Positions 26,257 through 34,111 of a stretch of 64,000 bases of DNA are shown here, one piece after another (within the stretch, counting starts at the first letter, position 1; every line of letters starts with the position of its first letter). Location: the NCBI RefSeq assembly GCF_014696675.1, contig NZ_JACJQN010000007.1, positions 185,277 to 249,276 on the forward strand. Reading direction: 5' to 3'. The DNA comes from Phormidium tenue FACHB-1052 (GTDB lineage: Bacteria > Cyanobacteriota > Cyanobacteriia > Phormidesmidales > Phormidesmidaceae). The position numbers and the translations under genes were made by a program. Under the pieces are notes generated by a model, which saw nothing but the letters and a program-made list of their open reading frames with translations, searched no databases and was not told where the DNA came from.

Positions 26257-27606
26257 CTAGGAACTGAATACCTGCGTCAAGGTTTCGACTACCCGATCAA
26301 GGGCGACCGATCGCGAGGCCTTGAGCAAGACGCGATCGCCCGGTTGCAGCATCCCTTGCAAATGCTGGGCTAGAGACTGGTGATCGGCAAAGCTCGCGGT
26401 CTTAACGCCCGCTGCTCCCTCCGCTAATGCTAAGGATTCATCAGGATCGGCCAGGGTTAGTAAGGCGTCCAGTCCCAGATTGTCCACAACCTGCCCGACT
26501 TGGCGGTGCAAATCGAACGATCGCTCCCCTAGCTCCTTCATCGTGCCCAGCACAGCAATCCGGCGTTGACCAGGGGTTTCAGCCAGCAGGTGAAGGGCCG
26601 CCGTCATCGACTCCACCCCAGCGTTGTAGGTTTCATCGAGCAGCACGATGTCATTGGGGAGAGAAATTTGTCGGGCACGACCGCTGGGCAGATCCACTGA
26701 AATGCCCTGGCTGAGCACCCGCCAGTCGAGGTCAAGGGCCTGCATAACGGCGATCGCTGCCAACAGGTTCAAAGCATTGTGGCGACCCGGTAGCGGCAGC
26801 GGTAGACGTACGCCTTGCACGTCCAAGGTTTCAGGATTTACTAGCTGACCCTGGATGTCGCCGCCCTCCAGGCCAAAGGTGATGGTGCGCCCAGCCCACA
26901 CCGTGCGGGCGGTGGCTATCAGCCTAGCGTTGTCATGGTTGAGCACGGCAATAGCCTGGGGCGACTCGGCCAGCAGTTCGCACTTAGCGTTAGCAATGGC
27001 TTGCTCTGACCCTAGACGGCCAATGTGGGCCGTACCCACGTTGGTAATGACCGCCACGTCGGGAACGGCAATGCGGGCCAGCCGGGCAATTTCCCCTGGC
27101 CCCCGCATGCCCATTTCGATCACTCCAAAAGCGTGCTCGGGCTGGAGCTGAAGCAGCGTTTTGGGCACCCCAATGTCGTTGTTGTAGTTGGCCTGGGTTT
27201 TGTGCACCGCCCCCTGGGTGCCCAAGGCCGCCGCAATCAGTTCCTTGGTGGTGGTTTTGCCCACCGACCCAGTAATCGCCACGATGCTGGCCTGCTGCTG
27301 AGTACGCCACCAGTGCCCCAGAGCCTGGTAAGCCACCAGGGTATCGGCCACCGGCAGGCAAGGCAAGTGGGGGATGAGCTTATCCTGTTCAACTACCGCA
27401 GCGAGGGCACCTTGGGCGATCGCCGCTTCAACAAAGCCATGGCCATCAAAGCGATCGCCCGTTAGCGCGATGAAGAGGGCATTTTCCCGGACATCGCGAC
27501 TATCAGTGGTAATATTTGCTACAAAGCTTTCTTGGTGAGTAGGCGGCACATAATCTAGAGGTGCCTGCATAGCTGCGGCCAGGGTAGCTAGTGTTGAAAA
27601 GCCCAT
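26257..27606 (-). CDS. murF: UDP-N-acetylmuramoyl-tripeptide--D-alanyl-D-alanine ligase
   Basis: A 449-aa Mur ligase adding D-Ala-D-Ala to the peptidoglycan precursor. It shows the N-terminal TDSRDVRENALFIALTGDRFDGH uridine-binding domain, ATP loop VAITGSVGKTTTKELIAAAL, the QANYNNDIGVPKTLL motif, EMGMRGPGEIARLARIAVPD and NVGTAHIGRLGS, then a C-terminal domain (LLDETYNAGVESMTAAL). The ATG at 27606 (MGFSTLATL) is chosen; a further 22 codons upstream do not look conserved. It is convergent with the DUF3086 gene. Confidence 0.96.
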   Translation of the reverse strand: MGFSTLATLAAAMQAPLDYVPPTHQESFVANITTDSRDVRENALFIALTGDRFDGHGFVEAAIAQGALAAVVEQDKLIPHLPCLPVADTLVAYQALGHWWRTQQQASIVAITGSVGKTTTKELIAAALGTQGAVHKTQANYNNDIGVPKTLLQLQPEHAFGVIEMGMRGPGEIARLARIAVPDVAVITNVGTAHIGRLGSEQAIANAKCELLAESPQAIAVLNHDNARLIATARTVWAGRTITFGLEGGDIQGQLVNPETLDVQGVRLPLPLPGRHNALNLLAAIAVMQALDLDWRVLSQGISVDLPSGRARQISLPNDIVLLDETYNAGVESMTAALHLLAETPGQRRIAVLGTMKELGERSFDLHRQVGQVVDNLGLDALLTLADPDESLALAEGAAGVKTASFADHQSLAQHLQGMLQPGDRVLLKASRSVALDRVVETLTQVFSS

Positions 27607-28167
27607 AGAGTCGATAATAGTAAGCTGTAGCGATGCCAGGGTGTGCCGGGTTCTGGCCCGCTCCCGTCGCAAAGTGTTCTGATTGTAAAGGAATTCTGTC
27701 CCGGGCCGTCAGGCAGCTTCTTCAGTGCAGGGGCAGACTTTGGCTGTAGACTAGCAAGCTGCCTGCGTTTAAGTGGTTTAGTTTAGGCTCAACGCTTGAA
27801 CCCAATATTTTGCGGTGAATGACACTAGGGGATGGGTATTCTAGTCATAACAGGGTTTACTACTAGCTCATGATTGAGTAAAGAACTTTACCAGAGCTTC
27901 GTTAACGCTCCCGACATAATCCCAGAAACTAGAAAATTCACGCAGTAACCTTAAGGTACGCAAACGACAGCCTAGTGTAAAAACTGACGCGACCGGGTCT
28001 GTCTATCGTCTTTAATGAGCCTAAGGACTGTTGCTGCCATCAAAACCGTGCATCTTTTGAATTCGTACTTTAGTCAGTAAATTTAGCATCGAAAGTTCTT
28101 CTCATCGCAGTCCGTATGGGCTTAGTTTGCTAAGTGCATCTGTTGGTGGGGCAAGGGCGGTAAAGCC
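27607..28167. other. 560-bp intergenic region with one long-loop inverted repeat
   Basis: No coding region or RNA family is recognised. CAGGCAGCTT (27710-27719) and AAGCTGCCTG (27756-27765) form a perfect 10-bp inverted repeat with a 36-base loop, upstream of murF. Both flanking genes read outward, so the promoters must be here. Confidence 0.35.
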
Positions 28168-29463
28168 GTGAAGACAAAAGCGACCCATAACAATCGAATT
28201 ACCACCGCTGACGAGCAGCGTCTCTATAGTCATCTGCTGGCCTGCGTGAGCGTTGAGTCTCCCGATGCCATGATCGATCGATTTCAGGCGCTCTTCCTTG
28301 ACGGATTTGGCTACCCCGATCGCGATGTCGTGGCGGCCCTCGATCGCTTGCTCGCCTGCCAGGAGATCGAAGAATATTTTCGGTTCATTCTCAACCGTTG
28401 CTGCCACATTCTCATCAACCGCTGGCAAACTAATACTCAGCTGCAGCCGGCTATTCCTGTCTTGATTGAGCTGCTGGAGTCTGTGCCTGCCGATCGGGTG
28501 CCGGAGTTGTCGCGATCGCGGCCCATTCGTCGCTTGCGTCAAGTCACTCACGACTTTCGAGACACGGAGCAATATTTTGCCCTCAAGCGGCTGGCGCGGG
28601 TTATTGAAGCTCGCCATTCTGCTTTACCCCGCAATCGACAGGCCGAAGCGGTTCCGCTTGGGTCGCTGATCAACCGCTATCCCTATCTTTACGAGCACTG
28701 CCTGGTGACTGAAGACAGTGACCTCCAGCATCAGCAGTATGTGCGCCACATGCAGGTCGAGGCCCAGCATAAATTTGAGGTTGACCTCAGCCACTACGTC
28801 ACCTACCGCGTGCGGCGGGGGCGACTGCATCGTCAGGGGCAGACAGACTTTGCCGATCGGCTACGGATGGTGCCCAATCCCACGTTGTTAAACGACAAAG
28901 AGCTGGTCTTGTCGCTCAAGCACTTTGCTCGCCGCCGTGATCATGGCCAAAGCTATCGCGACGGAGCCCAGCGGTTTTTGCTTCACCACAACCATGGGGG
29001 CTCGTTTCGCCAGTTCAAAGAAGACCTGCTTGACTACATCGTTGCCGATGTCAATGCTGACTACAGTCAGCGACAGTTCAGAGCCATGCTGCAAGACCAC
29101 CTGCTGTCTACCTTTACCGACAGCGACAGCAACCCAATGGATGACTTTCTCAAGGTGCGCACCTGTAGCAACCTGTTCAACTTTTTGGTGGTTGACCCCA
29201 GCGCTGGTCGGCAACACTACGTCTTTCTTGACTTAATCAACAACCTAGGGCCAGTGCACACCACGGGGCTGCTGCTCAGAATTTTGTTGATTTGTCAAAA
29301 AGTCAGGCCTTTCTTAGAGCGGCGGTTTTCGCTGTTGTTTAACCACTACGAGACCGCCTCCAGTGAAACGGTGGCCTGGTTGATTAATATGTTTGAAAAC
29401 ATCAATATTGCTCTCAGCCTCAACTTCGGCAGCGTTGATCTGTCCCATGCTGGTGCCCGATAA
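28168..29463 (+). CDS. Conserved cyanobacterial protein of unknown function (431 aa)
   Basis: A soluble, mostly alpha-helical protein beginning at a GTG (28168). It has no signal peptide, no membrane helix and no recognised catalytic motif. Notable segments are a helical N-terminal half (FQALFLDGFGYPDRDVVAALDRLL), FFRFILNRCCHI-like hydrophobic helices, and a conserved-looking middle and C-terminal part (PTLLNDKELVLSLKHFARRRDHGQSYRD; FKEDLLDYIV; YHYETASSETVAWLI-like end). The base and codon usage matches the neighbours, so it is native. It is followed 113 bp later by another uncharacterised gene on the same strand. Confidence 0.8.
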   Translation: MKTKATHNNRITTADEQRLYSHLLACVSVESPDAMIDRFQALFLDGFGYPDRDVVAALDRLLACQEIEEYFRFILNRCCHILINRWQTNTQLQPAIPVLIELLESVPADRVPELSRSRPIRRLRQVTHDFRDTEQYFALKRLARVIEARHSALPRNRQAEAVPLGSLINRYPYLYEHCLVTEDSDLQHQQYVRHMQVEAQHKFEVDLSHYVTYRVRRGRLHRQGQTDFADRLRMVPNPTLLNDKELVLSLKHFARRRDHGQSYRDGAQRFLLHHNHGGSFRQFKEDLLDYIVADVNADYSQRQFRAMLQDHLLSTFTDSDSNPMDDFLKVRTCSNLFNFLVVDPSAGRQHYVFLDLINNLGPVHTTGLLLRILLICQKVRPFLERRFSLLFNHYETASSETVAWLINMFENINIALSLNFGSVDLSHAGAR

Positions 29464-29576
29464 GGTGCGGTGGTTGTGTCAGCCGCTGCGATCGCCCTTT
29501 AGCTGACAGCCTACTCGAGTCTAGCCCGAGTGCAAATGCTAGAGTCGTACCACGCGCAGATCTCCATTGCCTACCT

Positions 29577-30674
29577 ATGTACGACCTTGTTTCTGCTGCC
29601 CTTGGGGCTCAGCAGCTGACCCAGGCAGCCCAATTGATTAAGCAGTGGCAGCAAAAAACGCCTCAAGATCCCTGGCTTAAACTGGCCATGGGACAGTACT
29701 GGGAAGCTAAAACCGAACTAGAGAAAGCCCAGATCACCTATACTCGGCTGCTGCAAAGTACCGCCAACACTAAGGTGCTGAGCCAGGCGCGGGAAGGGGT
29801 GCAACGGGTGCGCGACCAAATGGCCCAGCGTCGAGAGCACGATCTGCTTGCGGCCAAGCAGCAGCCAGGCGCGGCGGCGACGGCTATGCTGGTGCTAGAG
29901 CCGGTAACGGGCGATCGCCGAGAACCGGCGGCCCAGGGCCTAGCCCGAGTGATGCGAATTGATGCTTATACGGCTAGAACTCGGCTACCCAGTAAGCACT
30001 GGCGACTGCTGCGGGTTGGGCCAGCAGGAGAAACTCAGTATTTTTGTGAACAGTTGCGGTCTGAGGGCACTCCCGCCCGCTGGGCTACGGTGGATCAGGT
30101 TAAGGGAGTGGATACCTTTCGGGTGCAGTCGATTCGCGCTGTGGAGCCAGAGTTGACGGTGGTTTGCCTCAACAGTGCAGGCCAGCAGGGCACCATTCAG
30201 CTCACCTGGGGGGATATTACCCAATGGGTCGTGGGGCAGCTGCCTATTTATGAATCGGTGGTGGATTTAGACGTGCGTGGCAAGCTCAAGCGCAAAGATG
30301 CCACCCAAGACTACGGTGAAGTAATTGACTGGCACCTGCACGGGCGCGGCTGTGTGCTGCGGCTGTGCGATCGCACCTATAAGTTTCGTGAGGCAGTGCC
30401 GATGCCCCCGGTGGCAGCATGGCCGTCGCCCTTGATTGCTGCCACTGCCTGGAAGGCTATGAAAAGCTACTTTTCGGCCCAGATCGCTTCAGCCCCGCTT
30501 ACCGATTTCAGCGGCTTTGGAGAGAGCGCTCTAGATTTAATCGAACTGCTGCCGTCCTTTGAGCACCAGGTGGAGATGGGGCGATCGCTGCCCTCGCCTT
30601 GGGATGCCGCCTTTCACCTCTATAGCGGTCTCCGGTTTGTGGTAGAGGGAGGAGCGGGAAATTCAAAAAAATAA
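29577..30674 (+). CDS. TPR-containing cyanobacterial protein of unknown function
   Basis: A 365-aa soluble protein. Residues 1-90 hold TPR-like helices (LTQAAQLIKQWQQKTPQDPWLKLAMGQYWEAKTELEKAQITYTRLLQ). A linker and a conserved C-terminal region of mixed strands and helices follow (RIDAYTARTRLPSKHWRLLRVG; SIRAVEPELTVVCLN; GEVIDWHLHGRGCVLRLCDRTYKF). The C-terminal region is not one I can name. The stop is overlapped by a hairpin shared with the convergent gene. It is probably a scaffold or adaptor; the partner is unknown. Confidence 0.75.
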   Translation: MYDLVSAALGAQQLTQAAQLIKQWQQKTPQDPWLKLAMGQYWEAKTELEKAQITYTRLLQSTANTKVLSQAREGVQRVRDQMAQRREHDLLAAKQQPGAAATAMLVLEPVTGDRREPAAQGLARVMRIDAYTARTRLPSKHWRLLRVGPAGETQYFCEQLRSEGTPARWATVDQVKGVDTFRVQSIRAVEPELTVVCLNSAGQQGTIQLTWGDITQWVVGQLPIYESVVDLDVRGKLKRKDATQDYGEVIDWHLHGRGCVLRLCDRTYKFREAVPMPPVAAWPSPLIAATAWKAMKSYFSAQIASAPLTDFSGFGESALDLIELLPSFEHQVEMGRSLPSPWDAAFHLYSGLRFVVEGGAGNSKK

Positions 30675-30717
30675 AGTTCAGGGTTAAGGCTAACAACGAG
30701 CCATCAACCCCGAACTT
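30665..30717 (-). terminator. Terminator hairpin between convergent genes
   Basis: AAGTTCAGGGTT (30674-30685) pairs with AACCCCGAACTT (30706-30717) with one mismatch. On the minus strand it is followed by TATTTTTTT, so it ends the gene at 30753-31184. It may also act on the plus strand. Confidence 0.7.
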
Positions 30718-30752
30718 CCGGATCATCCCTAGTGCACGCGTAGAGCGTTGGT

Positions 30753-31184
30753 CTAGCGGGTCTTGACCTGCTTAGCCATATTTAGAAAAGGAGACAGGCT
30801 AGGGCCGGGACGACGACGACGGGGTAGAGAAGTACCCACGGTGGTGAGGTAGGTAGAGGCAAAGGCGGTAGGTGCTGGCTCAGCAGGTGCCGTTGCTACA
30901 GGAGCAGGAGCCGGGGCAACTTTTGCTGGAGCTTTGGGCGCTGCTTTGGCTGAGGCCTTGGCCGGAGCTTTAGCTGCGGCTGGGGTCACCGCTTTTGCTG
31001 GAGCAGTAGACTTAGCCTCGGCAGGGGCCGTGAGAGCGGCTGCCGGTTGGGCGCTGTTGTCAGACTCATCGAGTTCCATGAAAAACTCAGACTTTTTGCC
31101 CAGACCTACCAGGCCGCTAACGGTTTTGAAGATGCCGCCAAGCAGCCCAAAGATGGCCCCAAAAATAGACTTAATTAAACCCAT
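30753..31184 (-). CDS. Small Ala/Pro-rich protein with an amphipathic N-terminal helix
   Basis: A 143-aa protein. Residues 1-30 (MGLIKSIFGAIFGLLGGIFK start) form a Gly/Phe-rich amphipathic or membrane-inserting helix, residues 31-45 are charged, 46-105 are an Ala/Pro/Lys low-complexity linker, and 106-143 hold a basic segment (LPRRRRPGPSLSPFLNMAKQ). This looks like a membrane-peripheral tether. I do not recognise a named family. Codon use is native and a terminator follows. It stands alone. Confidence 0.72.
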   Translation of the reverse strand: MGLIKSIFGAIFGLLGGIFKTVSGLVGLGKKSEFFMELDESDNSAQPAAALTAPAEAKSTAPAKAVTPAAAKAPAKASAKAAPKAPAKVAPAPAPVATAPAEPAPTAFASTYLTTVGTSLPRRRRPGPSLSPFLNMAKQVKTR

Positions 31185-31596
31185 GGGTGTGTCCTTGATT
31201 TATCTGCGTTTCTAAATTAATTATCAAGTTCCATTACGCCCTCTCACAAGGTGCAGCGACAACTAGATAAAAAAGTTAACACGGCCCCTCAGAATCCCCC
31301 ATAGGTCACAGCTCTATCATGCAGGCTCCGTGCCCCAAGACGAATACCAACTGCCGCAGCACCGCTTAGCTACCAGCCCACGAGGGTTAGAGCGTGCGAT
31401 CGCCCCCAACAAAACTTCCCTGGGGCTCCGAGGCGCTAAATAGCTCGGATTTTGGCGCGACGTTTTGAAATGGTCAAGCAACCGGTTGATTTAATTGCTG
31501 CGCCTGAGCTGGAGCAGCATTTTTTAGTGAAAAAAGCAAATTGGGACAGGCGAACCCTTTACTTCCCTTGAAACTTCGTTACGATAATTAATAACG
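31185..31596. other. Intergenic region upstream of the DoxX gene
   Basis: About 410 bp without a supported gene or RNA. It includes one HIP1 site and an A/T-rich stretch just before 31597. No terminator or repeat is recognised. Confidence 0.3.
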
Positions 31597-32172
31597 ATGT
31601 TAAGTTTTCTAAATCCTATGATTGCTCAGCAACGCGTTCTAGCCTTGGGAAGTCTTGCGCTTCAGCCCAATCAGTCAACCAATACCGCTTTTCAGATTTC
31701 TTGGACAATTCTGAGAATCGTCGCTGGCGTTGTCATGGTTCACAACGGTCTTGACAAGTTAGCCAACATCGAGAGTTTTGCCAATGCCTACGTAGCCTAC
31801 CTAGGGCTGCCCTTCCCCATCACCCTGAGCTACATGGCAGCGTTCACTGAGCTGATCGGTGCTCCTCTTGTGGCTCTAGGCTTGTTCACTCGCCCTGCTG
31901 CTATGGGGCTGGTTTTCACCATGCTGGTGGCGATGTATCACCACATCAAGGTAGCGGGTTTTAGCATTCCTTACCTGGAACTGTCTGCCCTCTACGCTGC
32001 CACTTTTCTGTTTTTTGTCATCAACGGCGGCGGTCAATTTTCGCTGGATGCGCTGCTAGCTAACGTGTTTAACAGGATGCGCACTAACCAAACCGATGGC
32101 AAGCGCGCGTCCTTAGAAGATGTGTTTCAGCGATCGGATGAGGTTAAGCCTGGCACCAAGTCGGCTTTGTAA
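31597..32172 (+). CDS. DoxX-family membrane protein
   Basis: A 191-aa inner-membrane protein with four predicted helices between about residues 30 and 150. Family features are LRIVAGVVMVHNGLDKLANIESF, LGLPFPITLSYMAAFTELIGAPLVALGLFTRPAA and the short loop before the last helix. DoxX/DoxD-like proteins are linked in other bacteria to thiosulfate-quinone oxidoreduction or redox homeostasis, but most are uncharacterised, so no substrate is claimed. The charged C-terminal tail (about 160-191) is cytosolic. A hairpin terminator follows 20 bp after the stop. Confidence 0.87.
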   Translation: MLSFLNPMIAQQRVLALGSLALQPNQSTNTAFQISWTILRIVAGVVMVHNGLDKLANIESFANAYVAYLGLPFPITLSYMAAFTELIGAPLVALGLFTRPAAMGLVFTMLVAMYHHIKVAGFSIPYLELSALYAATFLFFVINGGGQFSLDALLANVFNRMRTNQTDGKRASLEDVFQRSDEVKPGTKSAL

Positions 32173-32193
32173 TCGGTCATGGTAGTTTCTTAA

Positions 32194-32223
32194 AGCCTCC
32201 TGACACTGTGCCAGGGGGCTTTT
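32194..32223 (+). terminator. Rho-independent terminator of the DoxX gene
   Basis: AGCC-t-CCTG (32194-32202) pairs with CAGG-g-GGCT (32212-32220), followed by TTT. It also abuts the end of the short minus-strand ORF at 32223-32375. Confidence 0.7.
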
Positions 32224-32375
32224 CATTGGGCGCTAGGTGTGAGGCTCCCCAAACAGCACGAGGGAACAGGTGGCTTCGTCGTCACCAGCAGCAGCACCGT
32301 GAAGGCCACGATGGGGCTATCGGGCAAAAAGCTGAGCAGCCCTGCTGCGCTATCTCCGGTTGTCAATGCAGCCAT
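32223..32375 (-). pseudogene. Short ORF, possible remnant of a cation:proton antiporter
   Basis: From the ATG at 32375 the frame gives 50 residues, with a good SD (CAGGAG) 7 bases upstream. The first 32 (MAALTTGDSA...; SFLPDSPIVAFTVLLLVT) resemble the first membrane helix of KefB/NhaS-type antiporters. The expected continuation (VPPLFERLRLPG-like) is absent, and the frame drifts into a Pro/Cys/Ser-rich tail before a terminator hairpin. It could also be a genuine single-helix small protein. The antiporter match is from memory and short. Confidence 0.35.
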
Positions 32376-32398
32376 GGGTGCTCCTGAAATGAGAGAGG

Positions 32399-32450
32399 GC
32401 GCATTGACCTGGCCTCTCCTAGGCAGGTGAGGCCAGGTCAACGCGCATTA
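32399..32450. other. 17-bp inverted repeat between purB and the short ORF
   Basis: GCGCATTGACCTGGCCT and its partner AGGCCAGGTCAACGCGC form a 17-bp stem with one G-U type mismatch and a 14-base loop. It lies just downstream of purB on the minus strand and upstream of the ORF at 32375, so it may end the purB message or act as a leader structure. Confidence 0.6.
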
Positions 32451-32519
32451 ATTAGCGCAAACTCTCGCCAAAAAGTCTTAGGTTGTCTGACCCGTCAGTT
32501 ATGGGCCGAGCGTTTTGGC

Positions 32520-33815
32520 TCAGATCCCTAGACGTTGGTAAACCTGGTCGAGGTTGCGCAGGTGGCGATCGGGGCTAAAGCAGAGGTCAATTTCTGCCTG
32601 AGAGAGGTGGGCCGTCACCTGCTCATCGGCCTCAATCAGCCCGCGAAAGTTGCCGTCGTCGGTGTTCCAGGCCTGGTGGGCGCAAGACTGCACGATCGCA
32701 TAGGCCTCTTCCCGCGCTAGCCCCTTATCCACGAGGGCCAGCAGTACGCCCTGGCTAAAGACGACGCCGCCGTAAACATTCATATTGCGGGCCATATTTT
32801 CGGGGTAGACCAGCAGATTTTTGATCAGCTCAGTGGTTTCTACCAGCATGAAGTGGGTGAGAATGCAGCTGTCAGGAAAAGCCACCCGCTCCACTGAGCT
32901 GTGGGAAATATCGCGCTCGTGCCACAGGGCCACATTCTCTAGGGCCGCCATGGCGTTGCCCCGCAGCAGTCTCGCCATCCCCGTCAGCCGCTCTGAGCGA
33001 ATGGGGTTGCGCTTGTGGGGCATGGCCGATGAGCCCTTCTGCTTTTTAGAGAAAAATTCCTCTACTTCCAGTACGTCGGTACGCTGCAAGTTGCGAATTT
33101 CGACTGCAAACCGCTCGATCGATGCCCCTAGTAGAGCTAGAGCGTTCATAAAGTCGGCGTGGATATCGCGGGAGAGCACCTGGGTGGAAGCGGTGTCGGG
33201 GCGCAGGCCCAGGTTTTGGCAAGCTAGGGCCTCAATTTTGGGATCGATGTTGGCGTAGGTGCCCACGGCACCAGAGATTTTGCCAACGGCGATCGCATCC
33301 TGTAAATGAGTCAGCCGCTCCCGGTGGCGCAGCATCTCAGCCAGCCAGCCAGCCAGCTTAAAACCAAAGGTAATCGGCTCCGCGTGGATGCCGTGGGAGC
33401 GACCAATCATCACCGTATCGCGGTGCTCCTGAGCCCGGTAGCGAATCGCCTGAATCAGGCTCTCCACATGGGTCATGATCACCTGTAGGCTATCCACCAG
33501 CTGCAGCGACAGGGCCGTGTCAAGCATGTCGGAGCTGGTCATGCCCAGGTGAATATAGCGGCCCGCGTCACCCACATATTCGTTGACGTTGGTGAGAAAG
33601 GCGATCACATCGTGACGCACCTCTGCCTCAATCTCAAGAATGCGCTTGGGGTCAAACTTGGCCTTAGCCTTGATTTCTTCGACCGCTTCCTCGGGAATGT
33701 AGCCCAGCTCGGCCTGGGCTTCGCACACCGCGATTTCGACCCGCAGCCAGGTTTTAAATTTGTAGTCGTCGGTCCAGAGATCGCCCATTTCGGGCAGGGT
33801 GTAGCGTTCAATCAA
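32520..33815 (-). CDS. purB: Adenylosuccinate lyase
   Basis: A 431-aa fumarase/aspartase-superfamily enzyme that releases fumarate from SAICAR and adenylosuccinate in purine synthesis. The family signature GSSAMPHKRNP, HLGMTSSDMLDTALSLQL, GRSHGIHAEPITFG and the N-terminal MIERYTLPEMGDLW are all present and the length is normal. The ATG at 33815 gives the canonical N terminus. It is a single gene, followed by a strong stem structure. Confidence 0.97.
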   Translation of the reverse strand: MIERYTLPEMGDLWTDDYKFKTWLRVEIAVCEAQAELGYIPEEAVEEIKAKAKFDPKRILEIEAEVRHDVIAFLTNVNEYVGDAGRYIHLGMTSSDMLDTALSLQLVDSLQVIMTHVESLIQAIRYRAQEHRDTVMIGRSHGIHAEPITFGFKLAGWLAEMLRHRERLTHLQDAIAVGKISGAVGTYANIDPKIEALACQNLGLRPDTASTQVLSRDIHADFMNALALLGASIERFAVEIRNLQRTDVLEVEEFFSKKQKGSSAMPHKRNPIRSERLTGMARLLRGNAMAALENVALWHERDISHSSVERVAFPDSCILTHFMLVETTELIKNLLVYPENMARNMNVYGGVVFSQGVLLALVDKGLAREEAYAIVQSCAHQAWNTDDGNFRGLIEADEQVTAHLSQAEIDLCFSPDRHLRNLDQVYQRLGI

Positions 33816-34048
33816 GGCTTTGGTCAGAATACAACCGTCCCATTCTACCCGGCGGCCCCAGCCTGTGGAAAATCAGCAGCACTATACTTCATGACCGAGG
33901 CATCAGATAGCGCTTTCCCAAGGGCATATTGGCTAAAAGTACGGGCTGGTTAACTAGCTGACTGGCAAGCGTCTGCATAACCGCTGTGGTGGCTAGGCAG
34001 TTTGGCCTCTCGCTATAAACTCGGGTTTTCTAGACCAGTTAGGCACTT

Positions 34049-34092
34049 TAGGATTCGCCATGGGTTGCGATCGCAACCCATGGCGAATCCTA
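34049..34092. terminator. 44-bp perfect palindrome, possible terminator
   Basis: A perfect 22+22-bp palindrome with no loop, starting TAGGATTCGCC and centred on the HIP1 octamer GCGATCGC (34067-34074). It begins 20 bp after the stop of the large acidic protein gene. No T run follows on either strand, so it may be a transcript end, a protein-binding site, or a cruciform. Confidence 0.75.
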
Positions 34093-34111
34093 TCAGGCGG
34101 GTTGACTACGA

